From Clostridium sp. UBA4746 (GTDB lineage Bacteria > Bacillota > Clostridia > Clostridiales > Clostridiaceae), in assembly GCA_002403785.1 (NCBI GenBank), contig DHIM01000358.1:28967-41828 (forward strand): a stretch of 12,862 nucleotides of DNA, read 5' to 3'. The notes under the pieces are model-generated. The model was not told where the DNA came from, ran no database searches, and was given only the letters and a program-made list of their open reading frames with translations. Position 1 is the first letter of the stretch, and the number at the start of each line of letters is the position of its first letter. The position numbers and the translations under genes were made by a program. This document shows, in pieces, positions 1 to 6,752 of this stretch.

Positions 1-297
1 ATTTTTGATGTTAATCCAAAACTAATAGGATTAAGAATTAGAGATGTTGAGGTAATAGATATAGATGAACTAGTAAGTTTCTTAAAAGTGACACCAATTG
101 ACATCGGCGTAATTTGTGTATCGAAGAATAGTGCACAAACAGTTACTGACATGATGGTAGCGAATGGTGTTAAAGGTATATGGAATTTTGCACCAGTAGA
201 TTTGCAGGTACCGGAAGAAATAATTGTGGAGAATGTTCATTTAAGTGAAAGTCTTTTAACTCTTAGTTGTTTAATGAATGACAGAACGTATACATAA
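1..297 (+). CDS. rex: Redox-sensing transcriptional repressor Rex, C-terminal part (5' end outside window)
   Basis: The frame is open from base 1 to a TAA at 295-297, giving about 98 residues of a protein that begins upstream of the window. The visible part is the C-terminal half of the Rex Rossmann domain: it starts FDVNPKLIG, continues through the didelv-type segment and ends in NVHLSESLLTLS, the conserved C-terminal helix that is swapped between subunits in Rex dimers. The N-terminal winged-helix DNA-binding domain is not in view. Rex binds NADH and NAD+ and leaves its operator when NADH is high. Its position just before crt, with a Rex operator in the crt leader, matches the arrangement known in Clostridium acetobutylicum. 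The family call is firm; no fragment of another gene lies between rex and the crt promoter. Confidence 0.93.
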   Translation: MFDVNPKLIGLRIRDVEVIDIDELVSFLKVTPIDIGVICVSKNSAQTVTDMMVANGVKGIWNFAPVDLQVPEEIIVENVHLSESLLTLSCLMNDRTYT

Positions 298-346
298 AAT
301 TAACATGGCCCCCTAGCACAATTTAATTATAAAAAACTTTTTGTAG

Positions 347-391
347 AAAAAAAAATTTTTTGTTGAAATATCTACTAGAAAGATATATAAT
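347..391 (+). promoter_or_regulatory. Sigma-A promoter of the crt operon with A/T-tract UP-like element
   Basis: A -35 box TTGAAA lies at 363-368 and a -10 box TATAAT at 386-391, separated by 17 bases, the optimal spacing. A run of nine A followed by six T (347-361) sits directly upstream of the -35 box, in the position and with the composition of an UP element. The predicted transcript start is near 398, leaving a leader of about 90 bases that contains the Rex operator. This is the best promoter match before the crt operon. Confidence 0.82.
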
Positions 392-431
392 GTAATTGTA
401 GCAAAGAGCCATAGTTAGTTTTTAGGGTTAA

Positions 432-449
432 TTGTTATATTATTAACAA
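432..449 (+). promoter_or_regulatory. Rex operator (ROP site) in the crt leader
   Basis: TTGTTATATTATTAACAA is an 18-base inverted repeat with TTGTTA and TAACAA arms. It matches the clostridial Rex consensus TTGTTAANNNNTTAACAA at all specified positions except one. It lies about 35 to 52 bases downstream of the predicted transcript start, so a bound Rex dimer would be expected to block elongating polymerase rather than cover the promoter. The rex gene ends only 134 bases upstream. Confidence 0.85.
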
Positions 450-487
450 ATATTTAATGAATGAATTTATTCGTAAGGAGTGGTGTT

Positions 488-1267
488 GTGGAATACAAAA
501 ATATTGTTCTTCTAAAAGAAGACAAAGTTGCATTACTTACAATTAGTAGACCCAAAGCTCTAAATGCATTAAACTCAGAAACATTAAAAGAGCTAGATTT
601 GGCAATTGATGAAATTGCTGAAGATGACGAAATTTACGCAGTGATCTTAACAGGTGAAGGTAAAGCTTTTGTGGCTGGGGCCGATATTACCGAAATGAAA
701 GATCTTGATGTAATGAGTGGAAGAAGATTTGGTAATTTAGGAAATAAAGTTTTTAGAAAATTAGAAACTTTAGAAAAACCTATAATAGCTGCAGTAAACG
801 GTTTTGCGCTAGGCGGAGGATGCGAGCTTTCAATGGCTTGTGATATTAGGATAGCTTCGACAAAGGCAAAATTCGGACAACCCGAGGTAGGGCTCGGAAT
901 AACTCCTGGTTTTGGAGGCACTCAAAGACTTGCTAGACTTGTAGGTCTTGGAATGGCGAAAGAATTAATTTACACAGCAAAGATTATCGGAGCAGAAGAG
1001 GCATTTAGAATCGGACTTGTAAACAAAGTTTTCGAGCCTGAGAATCTACTAGCAGAAGCTAAAGTACTTGCAAATACAATCGCAGCACAAGCACCTATTG
1101 CTGTTAGCTTTTGTAAAGTTGCAATAAACAAGGGAATACAGATAGATATAGATACCGCTCTTTCATATGAATCAGAATTATTTGGAGAGTGCTTTTCGAC
1201 TGAAGATCAAAAAAATGGAATGATAGCATTTGTTCAAAAAACAGAAAAATGTTTTAAGAATAAGTAA
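488..1267 (+). CDS. crt: 3-hydroxybutyryl-CoA dehydratase (crotonase)
   Basis: Crt removes water from 3-hydroxybutyryl-CoA to give crotonyl-CoA in the cytoplasmic butyrate pathway. The 259-residue product has the crotonase fold motifs: the oxyanion-hole segment around VAGAD (residues 62-66), GGGCELSMACD (109-119) with catalytic Glu113, and FGQPEVGLG with catalytic Glu133, the usual 20-residue spacing. An ATG at 461 is in frame, but I chose the GTG at 488: a TAAGGAG site lies seven bases before it (474-480), inside the longer reading, and the resulting start MEYKNIVLLK aligns with known clostridial Crt. First gene of the operon, it is transcribed from the promoter at 363-391 and is expected to be Rex-controlled. 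The 73-base gap to bcd holds a short hairpin. Confidence 0.95.
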   Translation: MEYKNIVLLKEDKVALLTISRPKALNALNSETLKELDLAIDEIAEDDEIYAVILTGEGKAFVAGADITEMKDLDVMSGRRFGNLGNKVFRKLETLEKPIIAAVNGFALGGGCELSMACDIRIASTKAKFGQPEVGLGITPGFGGTQRLARLVGLGMAKELIYTAKIIGAEEAFRIGLVNKVFEPENLLAEAKVLANTIAAQAPIAVSFCKVAINKGIQIDIDTALSYESELFGECFSTEDQKNGMIAFVQKTEKCFKNK

Positions 1268-1291
1268 AAATAATAAATTAGCAAAGAAGAA

Positions 1292-1316
1292 GAGGCAGAT
1301 AATAATAAAATGCCTC
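1292..1316 (+). repeat. Intercistronic hairpin between crt and bcd
   Basis: GAGGCA at 1292-1297 pairs with TGCCTC at 1311-1316 across a 13-base A/T-rich loop. No T run follows, so it is not a standard terminator. It lies just before the bcd ribosome binding site (GAGGAGG, 1327-1333) and could mark a processing or stability point in the operon transcript. Confidence 0.45.
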
Positions 1317-1340
1317 AGAGAATAGCGAGGAGGAAAGTAC

Positions 1341-2480
1341 ATGAATTTTACATTGACTAAAGAACAAGAATTTGTAAGACAAATGGTAAGTGAGTTTACA
1401 ATAAACGAAGTTGAACCTATAGCTGCGGATATTGATGTAACAGAAAGATTTCCTACAGAAAATGTAGAAAAGATGGCTAGATACCATATGCTTGGTATTC
1501 CATTTGCAACTAAATATGGTGGCGCTGGTGGAGACTATTTATCTTACGCTATCACTGTTGAAGAATTATCCAAAGCATGTGCAACTACAGGAGTTATAGT
1601 TTCAGCTCATACATCATTATGTGCTGGACCAATAGATGCGTTTGGTACAGAAGAACAAAAGATGAAATATTTAGTTCCACTTGCAAAAGGTGAAAAATTA
1701 GGAGCTTTTGGCTTAACTGAACCTAATGCAGGAACAGATGCTTCGGAGCAACAAACAACAGCTGTTTTAGATGGCGATCATTATGTATTAAATGGTTCAA
1801 AAATATTTATAACAAACGGTGGAGTAGCTGATATATTTGTTGTAGCTGCTATGACTGATAAGAGTAAAGGAACAAGAGGAATATCTTGCTTTATAGTTGA
1901 AAAAGAGTTTGAAGGATTCTCAATTGGTAAACATGAAGACAAAATGGGAATAAGAGCATCATCAACTACAGAACTTGTATTTACTAACTGTATAGTTCCA
2001 AAAGAAAACTTACTTGGAAAAGAAGGAAAAGGTTTCGGCATGGCAATGAAAACTCTTGATGGAGGAAGAATTGGTATAGCGGCTCAAGCTTTAGGAATTG
2101 CAGAAGGAGCTTTAGAAGAAGCTAGAAAATACATGAAAGAAAGAAAACAATTTGGAAAACCACTTTCAGCATTCCAGGGTTTACAATGGATGATGGCTGA
2201 TTTAGATGTCAGAGTTGAATGCGCTAAACTTTTAGTATATAAAGCAGCATTTAATAAGAGCAATGGTCTTCCTTATAGCGTAGAAGCTGCTAGAGCAAAA
2301 CTATTTGCTGCAGAAACTGCTATGGAAGTTACAACTAAGGCTGTTCAAATATTCGGTGGATATGGATACACGAAAGAATACCCAATAGAGAGAATGATGA
2401 GAGATGCTAAGATAACTGAGATCTATGAAGGAACTTCACAGGTTCAGAAAATGGTTATTGCAGCAAACTTATTAAAGTAG
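1341..2480 (+). CDS. bcd: Butyryl-CoA dehydrogenase (electron-bifurcating complex subunit)
   Basis: Bcd is the FAD enzyme that reduces crotonyl-CoA to butyryl-CoA. In clostridia it works with EtfAB, where NADH oxidation is split between crotonyl-CoA and ferredoxin. The 379-residue length is typical of short-chain acyl-CoA dehydrogenases. Visible are the family signature GLTEPNAGTDAS (124-135), the second signature around RKQFGKPLSAFQ, and the C-terminal YEGT with catalytic base Glu363. The protein closely follows C. acetobutylicum Bcd along its whole length. GAGGAGG at 1327-1333 fixes the start at 1341. It is followed after 13 bases by etfB, whose ribosome binding site overlaps the bcd stop, so translation is probably coupled. 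Confidence 0.97.
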   Translation: MNFTLTKEQEFVRQMVSEFTINEVEPIAADIDVTERFPTENVEKMARYHMLGIPFATKYGGAGGDYLSYAITVEELSKACATTGVIVSAHTSLCAGPIDAFGTEEQKMKYLVPLAKGEKLGAFGLTEPNAGTDASEQQTTAVLDGDHYVLNGSKIFITNGGVADIFVVAAMTDKSKGTRGISCFIVEKEFEGFSIGKHEDKMGIRASSTTELVFTNCIVPKENLLGKEGKGFGMAMKTLDGGRIGIAAQALGIAEGALEEARKYMKERKQFGKPLSAFQGLQWMMADLDVRVECAKLLVYKAAFNKSNGLPYSVEAARAKLFAAETAMEVTTKAVQIFGGYGYTKEYPIERMMRDAKITEIYEGTSQVQKMVIAANLLK

Positions 2481-2493
2481 GAGGGATTAAGGT

Positions 2494-3276
2494 ATGAATA
2501 TAGTTGTATGTTTAAAACAAGTTCCAGACACAAACGAAGTTAAGATAGATGCAAAAACAGGAACACTTATAAGAGAAGGAGTTCCATCAATCATAAATCC
2601 AGATGATAAAAATGCTTTGGAAGAAGCTTTAAGATTAAAAGATAGCGATGGTGCACATGTAACAGTAGTAAGCATGGGACCCCCACAGGCTGAAAAAGCT
2701 TTAAGAGAATCTTTAGCAATGGGCGCTGATGAAGCAATATTAGTATCTGATAGAGCATTTGCAGGAGCAGATACATTAGCTACATCTAATGCATTAGTAG
2801 CAGCAATAAAAAAATTGGACTATGATGTAATTTTTGCTGGAAGGCAAGCTATTGATGGAGATACAGCGCAAGTTGGACCAGAAATAGCAGAACTTTTAAA
2901 AATCCCACAAATAACTTATGTTGAAAAAGTTGATATAATTGCTGGCGGATTAAAAGTTCAAAAAGCATGGGAAGATGGATATGAAAACATAGAAGTTAAG
3001 ACTCCTGTACTTTTAACTGCTATAAAAGAGTTAAATGAGCCAAGATACATGAACATAAAGAACATTTATGAAATGTATGCAAATAAAGAAGTGAAAGTTT
3101 GGAGTGCAGATGATATTGGAGCAAACAAAGAACTTCTTGGACTAAAAGGTTCACCAACAAAGGTTAAGAAATCTATGACTAAAGAAGCTAAAGGCCAGGC
3201 AGAATTAGTAGAATTGCCACCTAAAGAAGCTGCTCAATTTGTAGTTTCAAAATTAAAGGAAAACCACTTTATTTAA
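2494..3276 (+). CDS. etfB: Electron transfer flavoprotein beta subunit
   Basis: EtfB pairs with EtfA and carries the flavin that receives electrons from NADH in the Bcd-EtfAB bifurcating complex. The 260-residue protein starts MNIVVCLKQVPDT, typical of bcd-linked EtfB, and has the nucleotide-binding segment AGRQAIDGDTAQVGPE (115-130) and the beta-subunit signature region near AWEDGYENIEVKTPVLLTAI (158-177). The ribosome binding site AGGAGGG begins within the bcd stop codon (2479-2485) and sits eight bases from the ATG. Direct linkage to bcd upstream and etfA 19 bases downstream identifies the partner. Bifurcation itself is inferred from family and context, not from a residue I can prove here. 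Confidence 0.96.
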   Translation: MNIVVCLKQVPDTNEVKIDAKTGTLIREGVPSIINPDDKNALEEALRLKDSDGAHVTVVSMGPPQAEKALRESLAMGADEAILVSDRAFAGADTLATSNALVAAIKKLDYDVIFAGRQAIDGDTAQVGPEIAELLKIPQITYVEKVDIIAGGLKVQKAWEDGYENIEVKTPVLLTAIKELNEPRYMNIKNIYEMYANKEVKVWSADDIGANKELLGLKGSPTKVKKSMTKEAKGQAELVELPPKEAAQFVVSKLKENHFI

Positions 3277-3295
3277 GATGTAGGAGGGATTTAAC

Positions 3296-4303
3296 ATGAA
3301 TATAGCAGATTACAACGGAGTCTGGGTCTTTGCTGAGCAAAGAGACGGAAAACTTCAGAAAATAGCATTAGAACTTTTAGGCGAAGGAAGTAGAATAGCA
3401 GAGAAACTAGGAATGGAATTAACAGCTGTACTTCTTGGTGATAAAACAGATGATATGGTTAAAGAATTGGTAGCATACGGCGCAGATAAAGTAATAGTTG
3501 CTGAGAGCCCATTATTAAATCATTTTTCAACTGATGGATATGCAAAAGTTATAACTGAACTTGCAAATGAGAGAAAACCTTCAATAATATTTGTAGGAGC
3601 TAGTTATTTAGGAAGAGATTTAGGTCCTAGATTATCAGCAAGACTTACAACAGGATTAGTTGCTGATTGTACTTCATTAGATATAGATCCAGAAAACAAC
3701 AATTTAATGATGACAAGACCAGCATTTGGGGGAAACTTAATGGCTACAATAGTTTGTGGAGATCATAGACCACAAATGGCTACTGTAAGACCAGGAGTTT
3801 TTGAAAAATTAGAAAGAGATGCAAGTAGAACTTGCCCAGTTGAAAAAATTACTGTGAACTTAACACAAGCAGATATCAGAACTAATACTTTAGAAGTTAT
3901 TAAAGTTGCTCAAGTTTTAGCTGATATAGCAGATGCTAACATAATCGTATCTGGTGGTCGTGGAGTTGGAGCTAAAGAAAACTTCGCAATACTAGAAACA
4001 CTTGCAGAAGTGCTTGGTGGAGTTGTTGGAGGATCAAGAGCCGCTGTTGAAAATGGCTGGGTTGATAAATCACTTCAAGTAGGTCAAACAGGAAAAACAG
4101 TTAGACCAAATGTATATATAGCTTGTGGTATTTCAGGAGCAATTCAGCATTTAGCTGGTATGTCAGAATCTGATTATATAATAGCTATAAATAAAGATGC
4201 GTCAGCACCTATCATGAAAGTTGCTAATTTAGCAATAGCTGGAGATTACTCTAAAATTATTCCAGAAATGGTAGCTAAAATTAATGAGGTAAAAGCAAAA
4301 TAA
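3296..4303 (+). CDS. etfA: Electron transfer flavoprotein alpha subunit
   Basis: EtfA is the larger subunit of the ETF that couples to Bcd and holds the flavin that shuttles electrons to it. The 335-residue protein has an N-terminal alpha/beta domain (about 1-200) and a C-terminal FAD-binding domain. In the latter are SGGRGVG (219-225), GSRAAVENGW (246-255), QVGQTGKTV (261-269) and GISGAIQHLAGM followed by INKD (298-301), the alpha-subunit signature. There is no extra N-terminal ferredoxin domain as seen in some longer EtfA proteins. AGGAGGG at 3282-3288 sets the start. It is the last gene of the tight block before a structured 153-base gap. Confidence 0.96.
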   Translation: MNIADYNGVWVFAEQRDGKLQKIALELLGEGSRIAEKLGMELTAVLLGDKTDDMVKELVAYGADKVIVAESPLLNHFSTDGYAKVITELANERKPSIIFVGASYLGRDLGPRLSARLTTGLVADCTSLDIDPENNNLMMTRPAFGGNLMATIVCGDHRPQMATVRPGVFEKLERDASRTCPVEKITVNLTQADIRTNTLEVIKVAQVLADIADANIIVSGGRGVGAKENFAILETLAEVLGGVVGGSRAAVENGWVDKSLQVGQTGKTVRPNVYIACGISGAIQHLAGMSESDYIIAINKDASAPIMKVANLAIAGDYSKIIPEMVAKINEVKAK

Positions 4304-4329
4304 AATGATTTAAGATTGTATTTAGATTA

Positions 4330-4419
4330 AGCAAGTTTATTATAAACTTTGCTATAAGAAACTTGGTCTAATGCTAGAAATTAGTATTAGATCAGGTTTT
4401 AAAAATAGATACTATTTTT
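4330..4419 (+). repeat. Three successive hairpins in the etfA-hbd gap
   Basis: Three inverted repeats follow each other. The first pairs AGCAAGTTTA (4330-4339) with TAAACTTTGCT (4343-4353), with one bulged base. The second is a 15-pair stem with a five-base loop (4362-4376 with 4382-4396, three G-T pairs), extendable by four more pairs to 4358-4400. The third pairs AAAAATAG (4401-4408) with CTATTTTT (4412-4419) around a three-base loop. The stems contain few GC pairs and only short T runs follow, so this may be a weak terminator, an attenuator, or a processing and stability region. No convincing promoter was seen between it and hbd; its GAGGAG binding site is at 4442-4447. Confidence 0.6.
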
Positions 4420-4456
4420 ATCTTTTATTAAAATAAAATTTGAGGAGCGTGTTATT

Positions 4457-5302
4457 ATGGAAAAGATTTTTGTAATTGGATCAGGTACAATGGGAGCTGG
4501 AATTGTACAAACATTTGCAACTAAAGGATATGAAGTAATATTAAAAGGCAGAAATGATAGTTTTACAAAAGGAATTGCTGGAATTCAAAAAAGTCTAGAA
4601 AAATTAGTTAAAAAAGAAAAAATTACAACTGAAAAAATGGAAGAAGTACTTTCAAAGATTTCAGGAACTAATAATTTTAGTGATGCAGCAGACTGTGATT
4701 TAATAATTGAAGCTTCTGTTGAAGATATGGATATCAAGAAAAAAACTTTTGGTGAGTTAGATGCAATCTGTAAACCAGAAACTATTTTCGCATCAAATAC
4801 ATCTTCACTTTCTATAACAGAAATAGCAAATGCTACAAAAAGACCTGATAAGTTTATCGGAATGCACTTCTTTAACCCAGCAACAATGATGAAACTTGTA
4901 GAAGTAATTAAAGGAATGGGTACTTCTGATAAGACTTTCCAAGAGGTAAAGGAATTATCTATAGCTATTGGAAAAGAACCAGTAGAAATTTCTGAAGCCC
5001 CTGGATTTGTTGTAAACAGAATATTAATACCAATGATTAACGAAGCAGTAGGAATACTTGCAGAAGGAATTGCAACTGCAGAAGATATAGATAAGGCAAT
5101 GATGCTCGGAGCTAATCATCCAATGGGACCACTAGCGCTAGGTGATCTTATAGGATTAGACGTATGTATTGCTATCATGGATGTTTTATATAAAGAAACT
5201 GGAGATTCTAAATACAGAGCTCATAGTCTTTTAAGAAAATATGTTAGAGGTGGATTCCTTGGAAGAAAAACTAAAAGAGGATTCTTTGGTTATTCAAGAT
5301 AA
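4457..5302 (+). CDS. hbd: 3-hydroxybutyryl-CoA dehydrogenase, probably NADPH-type
   Basis: Hbd reduces acetoacetyl-CoA to 3-hydroxybutyryl-CoA, the step before Crt. The 281-residue length is standard. The N-terminal Rossmann motif is GSGTMGAG (8-15). The catalytic residues are visible: Ser117, His137 in MHFFNPA, Glu149 and Asn187 in APGFVVNRILIPMINEA, the family signature. At the end of the second strand, where C. acetobutylicum Hbd has LRDIK with an Asp contacting the adenine ribose, this protein has LKGRN: Gly31-Arg32. Loss of the acid and gain of Arg usually means NADPH preference, which is an inference here. The gene is separated from etfA by a structured gap and is followed by a terminator at 5336-5376. 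Confidence 0.96.
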   Translation: MEKIFVIGSGTMGAGIVQTFATKGYEVILKGRNDSFTKGIAGIQKSLEKLVKKEKITTEKMEEVLSKISGTNNFSDAADCDLIIEASVEDMDIKKKTFGELDAICKPETIFASNTSSLSITEIANATKRPDKFIGMHFFNPATMMKLVEVIKGMGTSDKTFQEVKELSIAIGKEPVEISEAPGFVVNRILIPMINEAVGILAEGIATAEDIDKAMMLGANHPMGPLALGDLIGLDVCIAIMDVLYKETGDSKYRAHSLLRKYVRGGFLGRKTKRGFFGYSR

Positions 5303-5306
5303 CATA

Positions 5307-5332
5307 TTAATTCCATATATTTAGGGAATTAA
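5307..5332 (+). repeat. Short inverted repeat just after hbd
   Basis: TTAATTCC at 5307-5314 pairs with GGAATTAA at 5325-5332 around a ten-base loop. It lies between the hbd stop and the terminator stem. No T run follows it directly. It may protect the 3' end of the message; nothing more can be said. Confidence 0.35.
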
Positions 5333-5335
5333 CAT

Positions 5336-5376
5336 AGAGAGCAGTATAACTATATTAGGTTGTAATGCTCTCTTTT
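5336..5376 (+). terminator. Intrinsic terminator after hbd
   Basis: AGAGAGCA (5336-5343) pairs with TGCTCTCT (5366-5373). Inside it, TATAAC (5345-5350) pairs with GTTGTA (5359-5364), leaving one mismatch and an eight-base loop. The right arm runs into TTTT (5373-5376). It likely ends the crt-bcd-etfBA-hbd transcript, so the downstream alcohol dehydrogenase needs its own promoter. Confidence 0.72.
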
Positions 5377-5378
5377 AA

Positions 5379-5410
5379 CAAATATGCAAATATGTAAATA
5401 TGCATATTTG
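5379..5410 (+). promoter_or_regulatory. Four adjoining octamers (three direct, one inverted), candidate activator site
   Basis: Thirty-two bases are made of four 8-mers with no gaps: CAAATATG (5379-5386), CAAATATG (5387-5394), TAAATATG (5395-5402) and CATATTTG (5403-5410). The fourth is the exact reverse complement of the first. Copies three and four form a perfect 14-base palindrome, AAATATGCATATTT (5396-5409). The block ends three bases before a TATAAT -10 box and takes the place of a -35 box. I do not recognise it as a site of a known regulator. Confidence 0.6.
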
Positions 5411-5413
5411 TAT

Positions 5414-5419
5414 TATAAT
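5414..5419 (+). promoter_or_regulatory. -10 box of the alcohol dehydrogenase gene
   Basis: TATAAT at 5414-5419 is a perfect -10 box, but there is no -35 box at 16-18 bases upstream (the sequence there is part of the octamer block) and no TG extension. Transcription would start near 5426, only about 15 bases before the ATG, so the G-rich binding site would be at the very 5' end of the message. An activator-dependent promoter is the likeliest reading. Confidence 0.6.
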
Positions 5420-5440
5420 TTATAAAAGGGGGGACATATA

Positions 5441-6607
5441 ATGAATAGATTTACTTTGCCAAGAGATATTTATTTTGGGGAAAATTCTTTGGAGATGTTA
5501 AAAACTTTAAAGGGTAAAAAAGCAGTAATAGTTACTGGTGGTGGATCCATGAAAAGATTCGGATTCTTAGATAAGGTTGAAGCTTATTTGAATGAAGCCG
5601 GAATTGAAGTTAAGCATATAACTGGAGTGGAACCAGATCCATCAGTTGATACTGTTATGAATGGTGCTGCAGTAATGAGAGAATTTGAGCCGGATTGGAT
5701 AATATCAATAGGCGGGGGTTCACCAATTGATGCAGCAAAGGCTATGTGGATTTTTTATGAATATCCTGATTTTACTTTTGAACAAGCGATTATACCATTT
5801 GGTATTCCTGACTTAAGACAAAAAGCTAAATTTATAGCTATACCATCAACTAGTGGAACAGCAACTGAAGTTACAGCATTTTCAGTAATTACTGACTATA
5901 AAGCAAAAATAAAATATCCTCTAGCAGATTTCAACTTAACCCCAGACATAGCTATAGTTGATCCGGAACTTGCTCAAACAATGCCACCTAAATTAACATC
6001 ACATACAGGCATGGATGCATTAACTCATGCATTTGAGGCTTATGTAGCAGGGCGCCATTCGAGTTTTTCAGACCCACTTGCAATGCAAGCTATAACTATG
6101 ATAAAAGAAAATTTAGTGAAATCGTTTGAAGGAAATGTGGAAGCAAGAAATGAAATGCATATGGCGCAATGCCTTGCTGGAATGGCATTCTCAAACGCAT
6201 TACTTGGAATAGCTCATAGCATGGCACATAAAATAGGTGGTGTATTCCATGTACCTCATGGATTAGCAAATGCAATACTCCTTCCATATGTTATAGATTT
6301 CAACAAGAAATCTTGTGGAAGTAGATATGCTACAATTGCTAGAGCATTAAAACTAAATGGTAATACTGATGATGAATTAATAAATTCATTAACTGATATG
6401 ATAAGAGATTTAAATAAAACTATGAATATACCATTTTCTTTTGAAAAAAATGGAATGGCTAAAGAAGAGTTTGATGCGAATGTAGATTTTATAGCTGAGA
6501 ATGCTTTAAAAGATGCATGTACCGGATCTAACCCAAGACCAATAACTGTTGATGAAATGAAAAAATTATTAACTTGTACCTTTACAGGGGAGAAAGTTAA
6601 TTTTTAA
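5441..6607 (+). CDS. Iron-dependent (group III) alcohol dehydrogenase, probably NADP(H)-type
   Basis: This 388-residue protein belongs to the iron-activated alcohol dehydrogenase family and closely resembles the NADPH-linked ADH1 of solventogenic clostridia. It would interconvert aldehydes and primary alcohols such as ethanol or butanol in the cytoplasm. The nucleotide-binding loop is GGGSPID (91-97), followed by STSGTATEV (136-144). The metal ligands Asp192, His196, His259 and His273 have exactly the spacing of E. coli FucO (4, 63, 14), and His263 is also conserved. At the position of FucO Asp39, which favours NAD, this protein has Gly33 within TGGGSMKR, as in NADPH enzymes such as YqhD. The binding site is an unusual six-G run (5428-5433). 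The direction, alcohol formation or ethanol oxidation, cannot be told from sequence. Confidence 0.92.
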   Translation: MNRFTLPRDIYFGENSLEMLKTLKGKKAVIVTGGGSMKRFGFLDKVEAYLNEAGIEVKHITGVEPDPSVDTVMNGAAVMREFEPDWIISIGGGSPIDAAKAMWIFYEYPDFTFEQAIIPFGIPDLRQKAKFIAIPSTSGTATEVTAFSVITDYKAKIKYPLADFNLTPDIAIVDPELAQTMPPKLTSHTGMDALTHAFEAYVAGRHSSFSDPLAMQAITMIKENLVKSFEGNVEARNEMHMAQCLAGMAFSNALLGIAHSMAHKIGGVFHVPHGLANAILLPYVIDFNKKSCGSRYATIARALKLNGNTDDELINSLTDMIRDLNKTMNIPFSFEKNGMAKEEFDANVDFIAENALKDACTGSNPRPITVDEMKKLLTCTFTGEKVNF

Positions 6608-6634
6608 CCTTAGGCGAATTCACACAAGATGAAA

Positions 6635-6704
6635 GGGCAGATAGTTTATGGCATTAATGGTTTATGCTCTCTACTATCTGTCTATATTAGTTTGGAATCT
6701 AATA
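6635..6704 (+). repeat. Two hairpins in the adh-nfnA gap
   Basis: GGGCAGATAGT (6635-6645) pairs with ACTATCTGTCT (6673-6683), with two G-T pairs. Inside the loop GGCAT (6650-6654) can pair with ATGCT (6664-6668). A second small stem pairs TATTAG (6685-6690) with CTAATA (6699-6704). No T run follows either, so readthrough from adh into nfnA is possible and termination is uncertain. I saw no convincing promoter in the remaining bases before the nfnA binding site. Confidence 0.5.
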
Positions 6705-6752
6705 AAAATGAAAAAATAAATAGTAATCATAGACCAACATGGAGGTAGAGAA

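Noticed and set aside
461..487. Upstream in-frame ATG as the start of crt
   Set aside because: It has no ribosome binding site, and it would place the clear TAAGGAG (474-480) inside the gene. The GTG at 488 gives the usual Crt N-terminus.
5375..5381. TTAACAA resembling half a Rex operator before the alcohol dehydrogenase
   Set aside because: The matching left half TTGTTA is absent at the required distance; the sequence there is the terminator arm. A half-site alone is common in AT-rich DNA.
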